From Agrococcus sp. ARC_14 (GTDB lineage: Bacteria; Actinomycetota; Actinomycetes; Actinomycetales; Microbacteriaceae), in contig NZ_JAKUDO010000002.1 of assembly GCF_022436485.1 (NCBI RefSeq), positions 62,001 to 126,000 of the forward strand: a DNA stretch of 64,000 nt. The letters run 5' to 3'. Below are positions 8,741-17,933 of the stretch, piece after piece. The position numbers and the translations under genes were made by a program. Every line of letters starts with the position of its first letter. Within the stretch, counting starts at the first letter, position 1. Below the pieces are notes generated by a model, which made no database searches, was not told the DNA's origin, and saw only the letters and a list, made by a program, of their open reading frames with translations.

Positions 8741-10300
8741 ATGGAAGCCTTCTCCCTCCTGCTGCAGGGCTTCGAATCAGCCCTCACGCCCGCCAACCTG
8801 CTCTGGGCGCTGCTCGGCGTCACGATCGGCACCGCCGTCGGCGTGCTGCCCGGCATCGGCCCGGCCCTCACGGTGGCGCTGCTGCTCCCCATCACGTTCC
8901 AGCTCGAGCCCTCGTCGGCGCTCATCCTTTTCGCCGGCATCTACTACGGCGGCATGTACGGCGGCTCGACCACGTCGATCCTGCTGAACACACCCGGTGA
9001 GTCGGCCTCGATCGTCTCGGCCCTCGAGGGCAACAAGATGGCGCGCAGCGGTCGCGCCGCTGCCGCCCTCGCGACCGCCGCGATCGGCTCGTTCGTCGCC
9101 GGCACCATTGGCACGATCGGCATCACGCTGATCGCGCCCGTCATGGCCGCCTTCGCCGTCACGCTCGGCCCGCCCGAGTACGTGGCGCTGATGGCGATCG
9201 CCTTCGTCTCGGTGGCGGCGCTGCTCGGTCCCAACCTGCTGAAGGGCGCCGCGAGCCTGCTCATCGGCCTCACCATCGGCATCGTCGGCATCGACGTGCA
9301 GTCGGGCCAGGCGCGCATGACCTTCGGCTCCGACCGGCTGCTCGACGGCATCGACGTCGTGCTCGTGGTCGTTGGCCTGTTCGCCGTCGCCGAGACGCTC
9401 TCGCACGTGCTCTCGGGCACCGGCACGTCGACCATCCAGCCCGTCAAGGGTCGCGCCGCGCTCACGCGCGCCGAGTGGCGACGCTCCTGGCCCGCCTGGC
9501 TGCGCGGCACCGCGCTCGGCTTCCCGATCGGCTCGCTGCCCGCGGGCGGCGCCGAGATCCCGACCTTCCTCAGCTATGCCGCCGAGAAGAAGCTCACCAA
9601 GCACAAGGGCGAGTTCGGCCACGGCGCCATCGAGGGCGTCGCGGGCCCGGAGGCTGCCAACAACGCCGCCGCCGCCGGCGTGCTCGTGCCGCTGCTGACG
9701 ATCGGCCTGCCCACCAGCGCCACCGCGGCGATCATCCTCACCGCCTTCCAGTCCTACGGCCTGCAGCCCGGCCCGACGCTGTTCGCCGAATCGGGCGACC
9801 TCGTGTGGGCACTCATCGCATCCCTCTACATCGGCAACGTGATGCTGCTGGTGCTCAACCTGCCGCTCGTGAAGGTGTGGGCCAAGCTGCTCACCATCCC
9901 CACCTGGGGGATCTACGCGGCCGTCACGGTCTTCGCCGCGCTCGGCGCCTTCGCTGCCGGCGGCTCGGTGTGGGACATCGTGATCCTGGTGGCGCTCGGC
10001 GCCTTCGGCATGCTGCTGCGGCTTGCCGACATCCCGGTCGCGCCCGCTGTCGTCGGCCTCATCCTCGGGCCGCTCGTGGAGGCGCAGCTGCGCCGCGCCA
10101 TGACGCTCTCGGAAGGCGACCCGGCCGTGCTGCTCTCGAGCCCGCTGGCGATCGGGCTCTGGGTGGTCGTGCTGCTGCTGCTGGTGCTGCCGCCGCTGGT
10201 CGGCGTGGGCCGTCGCCGTCGCCGCACGCTGCGCGATGCGGTTTCTGTCGACGAGGCCGAGCGCGAGGCCGAGCGTGAGCTACGCGGCGTCGCGAAGTAA
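8741..10300 (+). CDS. tctA: Tripartite tricarboxylate transporter large permease (TctA family)
   Basis: A 519-residue integral membrane protein of about 12 helices and normal TctA length. The two family signatures are present: G-V-L-P-G-I-G-P near residues 32-39, with [15 protein letters not shown] near 67-81, and in the second half [11 protein letters not shown] near 264-274 and [10 protein letters not shown] near 303-312. The tail after residue 490 is basic and cytoplasmic. It forms the transport channel with TctB. It is the last of the three transporter genes; the TcuA-like gene follows after 64 bases with its own candidate operator. Confidence 0.94.
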   Translation: MEAFSLLLQGFESALTPANLLWALLGVTIGTAVGVLPGIGPALTVALLLPITFQLEPSSALILFAGIYYGGMYGGSTTSILLNTPGESASIVSALEGNKMARSGRAAAALATAAIGSFVAGTIGTIGITLIAPVMAAFAVTLGPPEYVALMAIAFVSVAALLGPNLLKGAASLLIGLTIGIVGIDVQSGQARMTFGSDRLLDGIDVVLVVVGLFAVAETLSHVLSGTGTSTIQPVKGRAALTRAEWRRSWPAWLRGTALGFPIGSLPAGGAEIPTFLSYAAEKKLTKHKGEFGHGAIEGVAGPEAANNAAAAGVLVPLLTIGLPTSATAAIILTAFQSYGLQPGPTLFAESGDLVWALIASLYIGNVMLLVLNLPLVKVWAKLLTIPTWGIYAAVTVFAALGAFAAGGSVWDIVILVALGAFGMLLRLADIPVAPAVVGLILGPLVEAQLRRAMTLSEGDPAVLLSSPLAIGLWVVVLLLLVLPPLVGVGRRRRRTLRDAVSVDEAEREAERELRGVAK

Positions 10301-10320
10301 CGCGCGCAGTCGCATACATC

Positions 10321-10330
10321 TGTATACAAT
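10321..10330. promoter_or_regulatory. Candidate GntR/FCD operator before the TcuA-like gene
   Basis: TGTATACAAT contains the perfect palindrome TGTATACA and, read on the other strand, the same TTGTATAC octamer found before tctC. It lies 35 bases ahead of the ATG at 10365, in the only gap between tctA and the flavoprotein gene. The shared site suggests both transcripts answer to the GntR regulator encoded at 11931. Confidence 0.5.
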
Positions 10331-10364
10331 GGGAGGCGACAGCTTCCGTGCCGAGAGGATCGAC

Positions 10365-11840
10365 ATGACCACACCCACGAGCCACGACGTCATCGTCGTC
10401 GGCGGCGGCAACGCCGGATTCGCCGCAGCCCACGCCGCAGCAGAGCGCGGCCGCAGCGTCGTGCTGCTCGAGCGCGGCGAGCGCGACATGGCCGGCGGCA
10501 ACAGCTTCTACACCGCCGGCGCCACCCGCATGAACCACGCGGGGCTCGACGACCTGCGCGACATCGTCGAGGCCGACGACCGCCACGCGCTCACCGAGGT
10601 GCCGCCCTACTCGAGCGAGGAGTACCTCGCCGACCTCATCAAAGTCACCGACGGCAAGACCGACCGCGAGATGGCGCAGGTGCTGGTGACGGAGACGGCG
10701 GATGCGGTGCGGTGGCTCCACGGGCTGGGCCTCAAGTACCGACTCATGTACGAGCGGCAGGCCTACGACCGGCCCGACGGCAGCTACCTCTTCTGGGGCG
10801 GCCTGCACGTCGGCAACGTCGGCGGCGGCGAGGGCTTGATCGCCGATCACACCGCGGTCGCCGAGCGGCTCGGCACCGAGGTGCGCTACGGCATCCGCGC
10901 CCGCTCGCTGATCGTCGAAGGCGGCCGGGTCGTCGGCGTGCGCGCCACCGAAGAGGCGACGGGCGACGAGCTCGAGCTGCGGGCCGAGAGCGTCGTGCTC
11001 GCGGCAGGCGGCTTCGAGTCGAGCCCCGAGTGGCGCGAGCAGCACCTCGGGCAGGGCTGGGCGAACGCCAAGGTGCGCGGCACCCCCTACAACGTGGGCG
11101 ACATGCTCTCGGCTGCGCTCGAGATCGGCGCGGCCAAGGGCGGCGACTGGTCGACCTGCCACTCAGTGCAGTGGGATGCCGGCGCCGAGCACAACGAGTC
11201 GAACCGCGAGCTCACGAACCGCCTGACGCGCCAGAGCTACCCGCTCGGCATCATCGTCAACCGCGACGGCCAGCGCTTCCTCGACGAGGGCGCCGACTTC
11301 CGCAACTACACCTATGCGAAGTACGGCCGCGAGATCCTCAAGCAGCCGGGCTCCATCGCCTGGCAGATCTTCGACGCCTCGCTGCGCCCGATGCTGCGCA
11401 CCGAGGAGTACGACATGCCCGGCATCGGCGTGCATGAGGCCGACACGATCGACGAGCTGGCGGATGCCATGGGTGTCGACCGCGCGGATCTCACGTCGAC
11501 GATCGACGCCTTCAACGCATCCATCGACCGTGCCGTCGTGTTCGACCCGACCGTGAAGGACGGCCGTCGCGCCGACGTGCAGCCGCCGAAGTCGAACTGG
11601 GCGTCGCCCATCGAGACCGGCCCGTTCTTCGCCTACCCCGTCACGTGCGGCATCACGTTCACGTTCGGCGGCGTCAAGGGCGACCTCGACGGCCGCGTGC
11701 TCGACCAGGCGGGGGAGCCCATCCCGGGTCTGCTCGCGTGCGGCGAGATGCTCGGCGGGCTCTTCTCGGGCAACTACCCGGGTGGCTCGGGGCTCGCGGC
11801 GGGCATGGTGTTCGGTCGTCGTGCGGGTGCCGTCGCCTGA
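10365..11840 (+). CDS. FAD-dependent dehydrogenase, TcuA-like (fumarate reductase/tricarballylate dehydrogenase family)
   Basis: A 491-residue soluble flavoprotein. Residues 8-36 are a Rossmann FAD site (D-V-I-V-V-G-G-G-N-A-G-F-A-A-A). The C-terminal end carries the second FAD contact, N-Y-P-G-G-S-G-L-A-A-G. The family includes fumarate reductase flavoproteins, 3-ketosteroid dehydrogenases and TcuA, which oxidises tricarballylate to cis-aconitate; the placement right after tctCBA favours a TcuA-like role on a transported carboxylate. No TcuB-type electron-transfer partner is next to it. I chose the ATG at 10365 (site GAGAGGA, 5-base gap) instead of the upstream frame from 10236, which overlaps tctA. 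The substrate is inferred from context only. Confidence 0.85.
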   Translation: MTTPTSHDVIVVGGGNAGFAAAHAAAERGRSVVLLERGERDMAGGNSFYTAGATRMNHAGLDDLRDIVEADDRHALTEVPPYSSEEYLADLIKVTDGKTDREMAQVLVTETADAVRWLHGLGLKYRLMYERQAYDRPDGSYLFWGGLHVGNVGGGEGLIADHTAVAERLGTEVRYGIRARSLIVEGGRVVGVRATEEATGDELELRAESVVLAAGGFESSPEWREQHLGQGWANAKVRGTPYNVGDMLSAALEIGAAKGGDWSTCHSVQWDAGAEHNESNRELTNRLTRQSYPLGIIVNRDGQRFLDEGADFRNYTYAKYGREILKQPGSIAWQIFDASLRPMLRTEEYDMPGIGVHEADTIDELADAMGVDRADLTSTIDAFNASIDRAVVFDPTVKDGRRADVQPPKSNWASPIETGPFFAYPVTCGITFTFGGVKGDLDGRVLDQAGEPIPGLLACGEMLGGLFSGNYPGGSGLAAGMVFGRRAGAVA

Positions 11841-11930
11841 TCGCGGCGTGCACCGTGCCGGCCGTGCGGCTCCGCCCAGCGGCCGGCCCGGAGCATCCGG
11901 GTAGATTCGGCAGGGGAAGGTGGTGCGCAG

Positions 11931-12569
11931 GTGGCGACCAGTGTGTACGACACGATTCGGCAGGCGATCGTCGATGGGCGCATCAAGCCGGGCGAGCCGC
12001 TCTCTGAGAACCGGCTCGCCACCGAGTTCGGCACTTCGCGCACCCCCGTGCGAGAGGCGCTGCATCGGCTCGAGATCGAGGCGCTCGTCGAGCGGCTGCC
12101 GCGCGGCGTGCAGGTGCGCGAGACGAGCCCCGAAGAGATCATCGACATCTATGACGTGCGCATCACGCTCGAGGGTGCGGCCGCGCGCGCCGCGGCCGAG
12201 CGCGCCACCGAGCTCGATCGACGCCGCCTGCGCGCGGCACAGGATGCGATGGTGACCACGGGGTCGGATGCCCGGGCCAGGGCGACCGCGAACCGCAAGT
12301 TCCACGAGGCCGTCTGGGCCGCGAGCCACTCGGCCACCCTCGTCGACCTCCTGCATCGACTCAACGTGCACCTCGTGCGCTACCCGACGACGACGCTCGA
12401 GGGCGACGACCGCTGGTCGGCAGTGCTCGTGGAGCATGAGCAGCTGCTCGCAGCGATCGACGCCCGCGACGCGCTGCGTGCGCGCGAGATCGCCGAGTCG
12501 CACATGACCGCAGCGCGCGAGGTGCGCATGTCGATGTATGCGGTGGGCGGCTCGCAAGCGGCGCAGTGA
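11931..12569 (+). CDS. GntR family transcriptional regulator, FCD subfamily
   Basis: A 212-residue regulator with an N-terminal winged helix (residues 4-65, signature L-A-x-E-F-G-T-S-R-T-P-V-R-E-A-L) and a C-terminal FCD ligand-binding domain whose metal-type residues are visible (D-I-Y-D-V-R, then F-H-E-A-V near 121 and S-H-M near 196). It starts with GTG at 11931. TAGATT at 11902-11907 is a plausible -10. The two TTGTATAC sites before tctC and the TcuA-like gene are good candidates for its targets, with a transported carboxylate as inducer. It converges on the P450 gene with a 6-base gap. Confidence 0.9.
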   Translation: MATSVYDTIRQAIVDGRIKPGEPLSENRLATEFGTSRTPVREALHRLEIEALVERLPRGVQVRETSPEEIIDIYDVRITLEGAAARAAAERATELDRRRLRAAQDAMVTTGSDARARATANRKFHEAVWAASHSATLVDLLHRLNVHLVRYPTTTLEGDDRWSAVLVEHEQLLAAIDARDALRAREIAESHMTAAREVRMSMYAVGGSQAAQ

Positions 12570-12575
12570 GGTCGC

Positions 12576-13769
12576 TCAGCGCTCGGGCGTGAACCTGAGC
12601 GGGAAGCGGATCGGGCCGGTGTTACCCGAGACCGGAAGCCACTCGCCCGGACCGTCGGCAGCGACATCCGCCATCCTCCGAGCGAGCAGGGGCAGGGCGA
12701 CGCTCATGTCGGTGCGCGCGACGAAGTGGCCGAGGCAGTGGTGCACGCCGCCGCCGAAGCCGCTGTGCAACGGGCGGTCGTCGTAGTCGATGCCGAAGGG
12801 GACGTGCTCGGCCATGGCGCGCTGGTCGGTGCCGATGGCGTGCGAGAGCACCTGCACGATGCCGCCCTTGGGGATCTGCAGCCCGTGCAGGTCGACGTCG
12901 TCGATCGCCTCGCGAGTGACCCACGTGACCGTCGGGTTCACACGCATGACCTCCTCGACGGCGCGGGCGCCGAGCTCGGGGCGCTCGGCGAGCAGTGCCC
13001 ACTGGTCCGGATGCTCGAGGAACGTCTGGAGGGCGAGGCCCAGCTGGTTGCGTGTCGTCTCCATGCCCGCGAACGCGAGGAAGACCAGGGCGACGCTGAG
13101 CTCTCGGCGACTGAGCGCATCCCCCGCCTCATGCGCGGCGATGAGCGTGCTGACGAGGTCGTCGCGCGGCTGCGCCTGCCGGTCGGTGATGACCTGCTCG
13201 ATGTAGTCGGTGAGCCCCTCGAGCGCCGCCTCGATGCGCGGCAGATCCTGCTTGACGTTGATGCCGAACGACTTGCCGAGATCGTCGGCCCAGTGCGCGA
13301 CCTGCGGCCATTGCTCGTCGGGCAGACCGAGCAGCAGGCACAGGATGCGGGAGGCGTAGGGCTCGGCGAACTCCTGCACGAACTCGACGGTGCCGCGCCC
13401 CGCGAAACCGTCGATCAGGTCGTTGGCGAGTGCCTGGAACTGCGGCCGCATCGCCTCGATCGCCTTGCTGCGGAACGCAGGACCGAGCAGCTTGCGCAGC
13501 CGCAGGTGATCGTCGCCGTCGATGCTCAGCAGCGTCTCCTGCCACCACTCGCGCCAGGGCCCGTCGTGGATGCCGTTCTGATCGGGCCACTTGCCGTTGC
13601 CCTGGCGGAAGCGGCGATCCTTCAGCAGCGCAGTGCCCTCGTCGTAGCGCAGGATCGCCCAGCCGTATGGGGTCTCGGCGTACCAGCTCGTGTCGCGTCC
13701 GCTGTGGACGGCGGTGGAGGTGACGTCGAAGGCCGGGTCGGCGAGGTCGAGGAAGGGGATGCCGCTCAT
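12576..13769 (-). CDS. Cytochrome P450
   Basis: A 397-residue soluble bacterial P450 of normal length. Key parts are visible: the I-helix A234-G-M-E-T-T239, the K-helix E273-x-x-R276 and the heme loop F-G-G-G-V-H-H-C-L-G with axial Cys345. It would insert oxygen into an unknown substrate using electrons from a ferredoxin not encoded here. The preceding gene on the same strand, an FAD-linked dehydrogenase, ends 9 bases before this start, so the two look co-transcribed; the ribosome site in that gap is weak, suggesting translational coupling. It may act in the same degradation route as the dehydrogenase. Confidence 0.95.
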   Translation of the reverse strand: MSGIPFLDLADPAFDVTSTAVHSGRDTSWYAETPYGWAILRYDEGTALLKDRRFRQGNGKWPDQNGIHDGPWREWWQETLLSIDGDDHLRLRKLLGPAFRSKAIEAMRPQFQALANDLIDGFAGRGTVEFVQEFAEPYASRILCLLLGLPDEQWPQVAHWADDLGKSFGINVKQDLPRIEAALEGLTDYIEQVITDRQAQPRDDLVSTLIAAHEAGDALSRRELSVALVFLAFAGMETTRNQLGLALQTFLEHPDQWALLAERPELGARAVEEVMRVNPTVTWVTREAIDDVDLHGLQIPKGGIVQVLSHAIGTDQRAMAEHVPFGIDYDDRPLHSGFGGGVHHCLGHFVARTDMSVALPLLARRMADVAADGPGEWLPVSGNTGPIRFPLRFTPER

Positions 13770-13778
13770 GTCCGGAGC

Positions 13779-15176
13779 CTAGGGGGCTGTGCGCGCCGTG
13801 TGGGCGAAGACGGCACCCGGGTTGAACAGGTGCTGCGGGTCGAGCGCGTCCTTGATGCGCTCGTTGAGCTCGAGCACGTCGTCGCCGAGGTAGTCGGCCA
13901 GCCACGCCTGCTTCAGTCTGCCGACGCCGTGCTCGCCGGTGATCGTGCCGCCGAGCGAGATCGCCAGATCCATCACCTCGCCGTAGGCCACCCGCGCGCG
14001 GGCCTGCTGCTCGGGGTCGGTCGGGTCGAGCACGAGCAGCGGATGCGTGCTGCCGTCGCCCGCGTGGGCGATGACCGCGATCGTGACGTCGCGCTCGGCC
14101 GCGATGCGCTCGATGCCGAGCACCAGGTCGCGCAGCCGCGGGATCGGCACACCGACATCCTCGAGCAGCAGCGCCCCCTGCCGCTCGAGCGCCGGGATCG
14201 CCATCCGCCTGGCTGCCACCAGCGCCTCGCCCTCCTCGCGGTCGCTGGTCACGTAGCACTCGGCCGCGCCGTGCTCGGTGCAGAGCCGCTCGACGGCCTC
14301 CAGCGCGGTCGCCGCGTCGCCCGGGTGGTCGTCGAACTGCACGACCAGCATCGCCGCGGCCTGCCGATCGAGGCCCATGTGCGTGACGTCCTCGACGGCA
14401 GCGATCGTCGTGCGATCCATGAACTCGAGCATCGACGGACGCGTGGTGCGCGTGATGGCGGCCACCGCATCCGACGCCTGTGACAGGTCGGCGAAGGTCG
14501 CGACGAGCGTGGCTGGCGGCGACTGGGCGGGCACGAGGCGGAGGATCACCTCGGTGATGACGCCGAGCGTGCCCTCGCTGCCGACGAAGAGCTTCGTGAG
14601 CGAGAGGCCGGCGACATCCTTCACGCGTGGGCCGCCGAGGCGCACCGCACGGCCATCGGCGAGCACGACCGTGAGGCCGAGCACATAGTCGGTCGTGACC
14701 CCGTACTTCACGCAGCAGAGGCCACCGGCGTTGGTGGCGACGTTGCCGCCGATCGAGCAGAACTCGAACGACGAGGGATCGGGTGGGTACCAGAGGCCGT
14801 GCTCGGCGGCGGCGGCCTTGACCTCGGCGTTGAAGGCGCCGGGCTGCACGGTCGCCATCCTGGTCGCCGGGTCGATCGCGATGGCGCGCATGCGGTCGAG
14901 GGAGACGACGATGCAGCCGTCGACGGCCGAGCTGCCGCCCGAGAGGCCCGACCCCGCCCCGCGCGGCACGATCGGGATGCCGTGGGTGGCGGCGAAGCGG
15001 ACGGCCGCCTGCACGTCTTCCGTGCTGGTCGCGAGCACGACGGCGAGCGGAATGCCGGCGTCGGGGTCGTTGGCGCGGTCACGGCGGTAGGCCTCCATCG
15101 AGGCGGGTTCCGTGAGCAGGGCACCTGCGGGGAGCGACGCGGCCAGCGAGCCAAGGTCTGGTGCTTCGGTATGCAA
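13779..15176 (-). CDS. FAD-linked 2-hydroxyacid dehydrogenase (GlcD/D-lactate dehydrogenase family)
   Basis: A 465-residue protein with the PCMH-type FAD domain (P-R-G-A-G-S-G-L-S-G-G near residues 69-79, G-G-N-V-A-T-N-A-G-G near 139-148) and the C-terminal FAD-oxidase domain with the metal-site signature H-A-G-D-G-S-T-H-P and the late G-T-I-T-G-E-H-G-V-G. It would oxidise a 2-hydroxyacid such as glycolate or D-lactate and pass electrons to quinone or another acceptor. I chose a TTG start at 15176 because GAGGAG precedes it by 6 bases; the frame extends to 15359 but only with low-likeness residues. No GlcE or GlcF partners are present. The 282-base gap to 15459 shows no gene or clear site. 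Confidence 0.9.
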   Translation of the reverse strand: MHTEAPDLGSLAASLPAGALLTEPASMEAYRRDRANDPDAGIPLAVVLATSTEDVQAAVRFAATHGIPIVPRGAGSGLSGGSSAVDGCIVVSLDRMRAIAIDPATRMATVQPGAFNAEVKAAAAEHGLWYPPDPSSFEFCSIGGNVATNAGGLCCVKYGVTTDYVLGLTVVLADGRAVRLGGPRVKDVAGLSLTKLFVGSEGTLGVITEVILRLVPAQSPPATLVATFADLSQASDAVAAITRTTRPSMLEFMDRTTIAAVEDVTHMGLDRQAAAMLVVQFDDHPGDAATALEAVERLCTEHGAAECYVTSDREEGEALVAARRMAIPALERQGALLLEDVGVPIPRLRDLVLGIERIAAERDVTIAVIAHAGDGSTHPLLVLDPTDPEQQARARVAYGEVMDLAISLGGTITGEHGVGRLKQAWLADYLGDDVLELNERIKDALDPQHLFNPGAVFAHTARTAP

Positions 15177-15458
15177 CGTGGGCTCCTCGGATCCAGAGGG
15201 CCGATCGCGCTCCGAGCTGCCCGCGCGTCCACCGTAGGACACGTCGGGCGTCGCGGGTCGGGTCAACCGAGGGTTCGGCGACTGACACCCTCCATGACCG
15301 TGCGGCGGCATGCCTCGCCCTCCGGCACGGGGAAGCCACGGGGACCAGGTGCAGGCCACCTGCGACCTCGTCGAAGCCAGTCAGGGAGCGCGACGGGTTC
15401 ATGATGCCCTGGCGGGTGGTTCACTGCAGACCAGAGCGTCTTGACCGAAGGAGCATCC

Positions 15459-16409
15459 GTGGCCCTCACCTCCGCCCAACACGACCGCGCGCTCGGCGCG
15501 ATCCTGGCCTCCGCCGCTGGCGACGCGCTCGGCGCGCCCTACGAGTTCCAGCCCGCGGTGCTGCCGCCAATGCCGATCGTCGTACAGGCCGGCGGACCGT
15601 GGGAGCTGGGCGAGTGGACCGACGACACGTCGATGGCACTGCCGATCCTGCGGGCGCTCGCTGACGGCCGGTCGCTCGACGACGAGGCGGCGCTCGACCG
15701 CATCGTCGGCGAGTGGGTGCAGTGGAGTCGCGATGCGAAGGATGTGGGCGTGCAGACGCGCGCCGTCTTCGGCTCGATGCAGGGAGACGGCGCCGCGTCA
15801 GCGCGCGCCGCCGCCGAGCGGGTGCACCGCGTCAACGGCCGCTCGGGCGGCAACGGGTCGCTCATGCGCACCGGGCCCGTTGCGCTCGGCTACCTGGGCG
15901 ATCAGGCCGGTGCGGCGCGCGCGGCCCGTGCCATCAGCGATCTCACGCACCACGACCCTCGGGCTGGCGATGCATCCGTCATCTGGAGCGTCGCGATCAC
16001 CCACGCGATCGAGACCGGCGACCTCGACCTCGAGCGCGGCATCGCGCATGTCGAGGGCGCCGAGTGGCAGCAGTACTGGCGTGACCAGGCGGCTGCGGGC
16101 GATCGGCGGATGCCGTGGGAGCTGACCGCGAACAACGGCTGGGTGGTCGGCGCGTTCCAGGCGGCGTGGTCGGCGATCGCACACGGCGGCACGCTCGCCG
16201 AGACGCTCGAGCTGGCCGTGCGCTGCGGCGGAGACACCGACACGGTGGCGGCGATCGCGGGGTCGCTGGCCGGTGCCGTCTACGGGGCGACGGCGCTGCC
16301 GGCCGAGCTCACCGAGCACCTGCACGGGTGGTGGTCCGAACGGGCGGTCGGCAGCGCACAGGATCTGTCCGGGATGGCGCTGAGCGCGATCGGAGTGGGA
16401 AGGCGCTGA
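15459..16409 (+). CDS. ADP-ribosylglycohydrolase family protein
   Basis: A 316-residue protein of the DraG/ARH3-type fold. The metal-binding T54-D-D-T57 and the C-terminal C-G-G-D-T-D-T-V-A-A motif, which binds two divalent ions and removes ADP-ribose from proteins or metabolites, are intact, as is the early G-A-x-x-A-S-A-A-G-D-A-L-G. The start is a GTG at 15459 preceded by AAGGAG with a 5-base gap; a TTG at 15441 is possible but has no site. The gene stands alone, so its ADP-ribosylated target cannot be inferred. Confidence 0.92.
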   Translation: MALTSAQHDRALGAILASAAGDALGAPYEFQPAVLPPMPIVVQAGGPWELGEWTDDTSMALPILRALADGRSLDDEAALDRIVGEWVQWSRDAKDVGVQTRAVFGSMQGDGAASARAAAERVHRVNGRSGGNGSLMRTGPVALGYLGDQAGAARAARAISDLTHHDPRAGDASVIWSVAITHAIETGDLDLERGIAHVEGAEWQQYWRDQAAAGDRRMPWELTANNGWVVGAFQAAWSAIAHGGTLAETLELAVRCGGDTDTVAAIAGSLAGAVYGATALPAELTEHLHGWWSERAVGSAQDLSGMALSAIGVGRR

Positions 16410-16504
16410 GTCGCCGAGTAGCGCTCGTGCACGCCGCATCGCGCCTTCGCGTCGCACGCCGGCGGCGTCCGGCGTCGTGTCACCGCATCCGTCTACACTG
16501 ACCA

Positions 16505-16625
16505 CAAGCTCAAGAGCTGCAGCCATCGGTACCTGGCCGGCTGCACGGCAACCCCCTCCGCTGAGCGGGGTGCCCCAGGGGAAGAGCCGGCTCGACGCGA
16601 CCGCGACGGGCAAGTCAGCGGGAGC
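16505..16625 (+). promoter_or_regulatory. SAM riboswitch (SAM-IV or SAM-I/IV type)
   Basis: The leader matches the actinobacterial SAM-clan core. P1 pairs GCTC (16508-16511) with GAGC (16584-16587); P2 pairs GCAGCC (16519-16524) with GGCTGC (16539-16544), followed by the conserved ACGGCAACC; P3 folds around CCGC-TGA-GCGG (16558-16568), followed by GGGGTGCCCCAGGGGAAGAGC in two adjoining conserved blocks (16567-16587). A further GC-rich part with GGGCAAG (16608-16614) lies where the variant's extra helix or pseudoknot falls. A TACACT -10 at 16494-16499 would start the transcript at about 16506. Such elements lower expression of methionine and SAM genes when SAM is plentiful; here the ribosome site at 16643-16648 is only about 20 bases away. 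Confidence 0.82.
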
Positions 16626-16659
16626 GGCACGCCGCCCTCGCCGAGAGGACGGATCCCTC

Positions 16660-17112
16660 ATGCACGTGCAAGCACCCATCCCCGCCCCGCAGTTCGGCGC
16701 GCCTGTCGAGTCGCGGCCGCGACCCGACGAGTATCCGACGCTCGAAGAGGCGCGCGCACGAGCGCTCGACCTCGAATGGCTGACCGTTCTGGCGCACTGG
16801 TCGCCGACCTGGCTGAAGTCGTTCCATGGCCCTGTCGTGTTCGGGCAGCTGCGCCGCGGCCACGTGCCCGACAGCGTCGCGGATCAGTGGCTGCCTGTGG
16901 CTCGCCTGTGGCGTGACGCAGGCTTCACACCCGAGCTCTTCCTCGACCTGCATCGCGAGGTGCGGCGGCAGGACGGCGACCGACGTGCTCCGCGGTTGCG
17001 CGTGCGGGGCACGCTTGAGGTGGAGCCGTGGCGCACGCTGCCGCAGCAGCTGCAGGCGTCGACCCTGTCGGAGGCGGTGACCGCGACGCTGGCTTGGCTG
17101 TTGCAGGAGTGA
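16660..17112 (+). CDS. Uncharacterised protein under a SAM riboswitch
   Basis: A 150-residue soluble protein with no family I recognise. Trp-rich helices lie around residues 35-60 (L-E-W-L-T-V-L-A-H-W-S-P-T-W-L) and a basic segment near 100-115; no signal peptide or membrane helix is seen. AGAGGA at 16643-16648 serves the ATG at 16660. It is the only gene after the SAM riboswitch before a convergent terminator, so it is probably the sole target. This ties it to methionine, SAM or one-carbon metabolism by regulation alone; no enzyme motif supports a reaction. Confidence 0.75.
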   Translation: MHVQAPIPAPQFGAPVESRPRPDEYPTLEEARARALDLEWLTVLAHWSPTWLKSFHGPVVFGQLRRGHVPDSVADQWLPVARLWRDAGFTPELFLDLHREVRRQDGDRRAPRLRVRGTLEVEPWRTLPQQLQASTLSEAVTATLAWLLQE

Positions 17113-17161
17113 GCGGGCAGGCGGGGTGAGCGGGTAGGCGGTGGATGCGGGCAGTGCGAAT

Positions 17162-17182
17162 TCGGGTCGGAAACCTACCCGA
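17162..17182. terminator. Candidate bidirectional terminator hairpin
   Basis: Arms TCGGGTCGG and CCTACCCGA (8 of 9 paired) enclose an AAA loop. The hairpin lies between the riboswitch-controlled gene and the aldolase gene, which converge, and overlaps the aldolase stop codon. There is no U-tract, as is usual in high-GC actinobacteria. Confidence 0.5.
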
Positions 17183-17933
17183 CGTGAGCTCGCGCCCCTG
17201 CCGACAGCATCGAGAGGTCGCTGCCGGTCACGATGTAGCGGTAGCCCTTCGCGCGGGCGGCGGTTGCCGCATCCGCCGTGCCGGTGAAGACGCCCATCGG
17301 CTTGCCAGCCTTGGCGGCCGCTGCTTCGATCGCTGCCGTCGCCTCCTGCATCGGCGCCGAGTTGAGGTCGCCTGGGGTGCCGAGGTCGACCGAGAGGTCG
17401 ACCGGGCCGATGAAGGCGACATCGAGCGCTGCCATCGCTTCGTCGATCCCGTCGGCGTAGTCAGCGGTCTCGAACTGGCCGACGGCGAGCGTCTCGCGGT
17501 TCGAGCGCTCGAAGTGCTCGGCGAGCGTCACGCCGATGCCGTAGTTCGCGGCGGGCTGGCCGAGCGAGACCGAGCGGGAGCCGAGCGGCGGGTACGAGAC
17601 GAGCGTGCGGAGGCCGGCCGACGCATCCGCCGACCCTCGTGCGAGCTGGATGCCTGCGGCGCCCGCTTCGAGGAGACGGTTGATCTCGCCGCGATCGAGC
17701 GACGGCACCCGCACGACCACGGGCAGGCCGCGGCCGACGCCTGCGCGCACGATGTCGGTCGCGTCGCCGATGGTCATCTGGGCGTGCTCGTAGTCGCAGA
17801 CGACGAAGTCGAAGCCTGCGATCGCCAGCAGGTCGACCACCTCGAAGCGCGGGATCTTCAGGAACGTGCCGACGACCGGGCCGGCGTCGAGCAGCGAGCG
17901 CAGCGAGAGCGCGTGCGTCGAGACCGCAGCCAT
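17175..17933 (-). CDS. HpcH/HpaI-family aldolase
   Basis: A 252-residue class II, metal-dependent aldolase of the 2,4-dihydroxyhept-2-ene-1,7-dioate aldolase family. Family features are C-D-Y-E-H-A near residue 47, V-R-V-P near 75, the A-A-G-I-Q-L-A-R strand and F-I-G-P-V-D-L-S near 174, which carry the metal and pyruvate-binding groups. It would cleave or form a 4-hydroxy-2-oxoacid with pyruvate or a related carbonyl. The ATG at 17933 overlaps the last base of the upstream gene's TGA; a GTG at 17936 is the alternative, and either start implies translational coupling. The true substrate is not evident. Confidence 0.88.
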   Translation of the reverse strand: MAAVSTHALSLRSLLDAGPVVGTFLKIPRFEVVDLLAIAGFDFVVCDYEHAQMTIGDATDIVRAGVGRGLPVVVRVPSLDRGEINRLLEAGAAGIQLARGSADASAGLRTLVSYPPLGSRSVSLGQPAANYGIGVTLAEHFERSNRETLAVGQFETADYADGIDEAMAALDVAFIGPVDLSVDLGTPGDLNSAPMQEATAAIEAAAAKAGKPMGVFTGTADAATAARAKGYRYIVTGSDLSMLSAGARAHVG

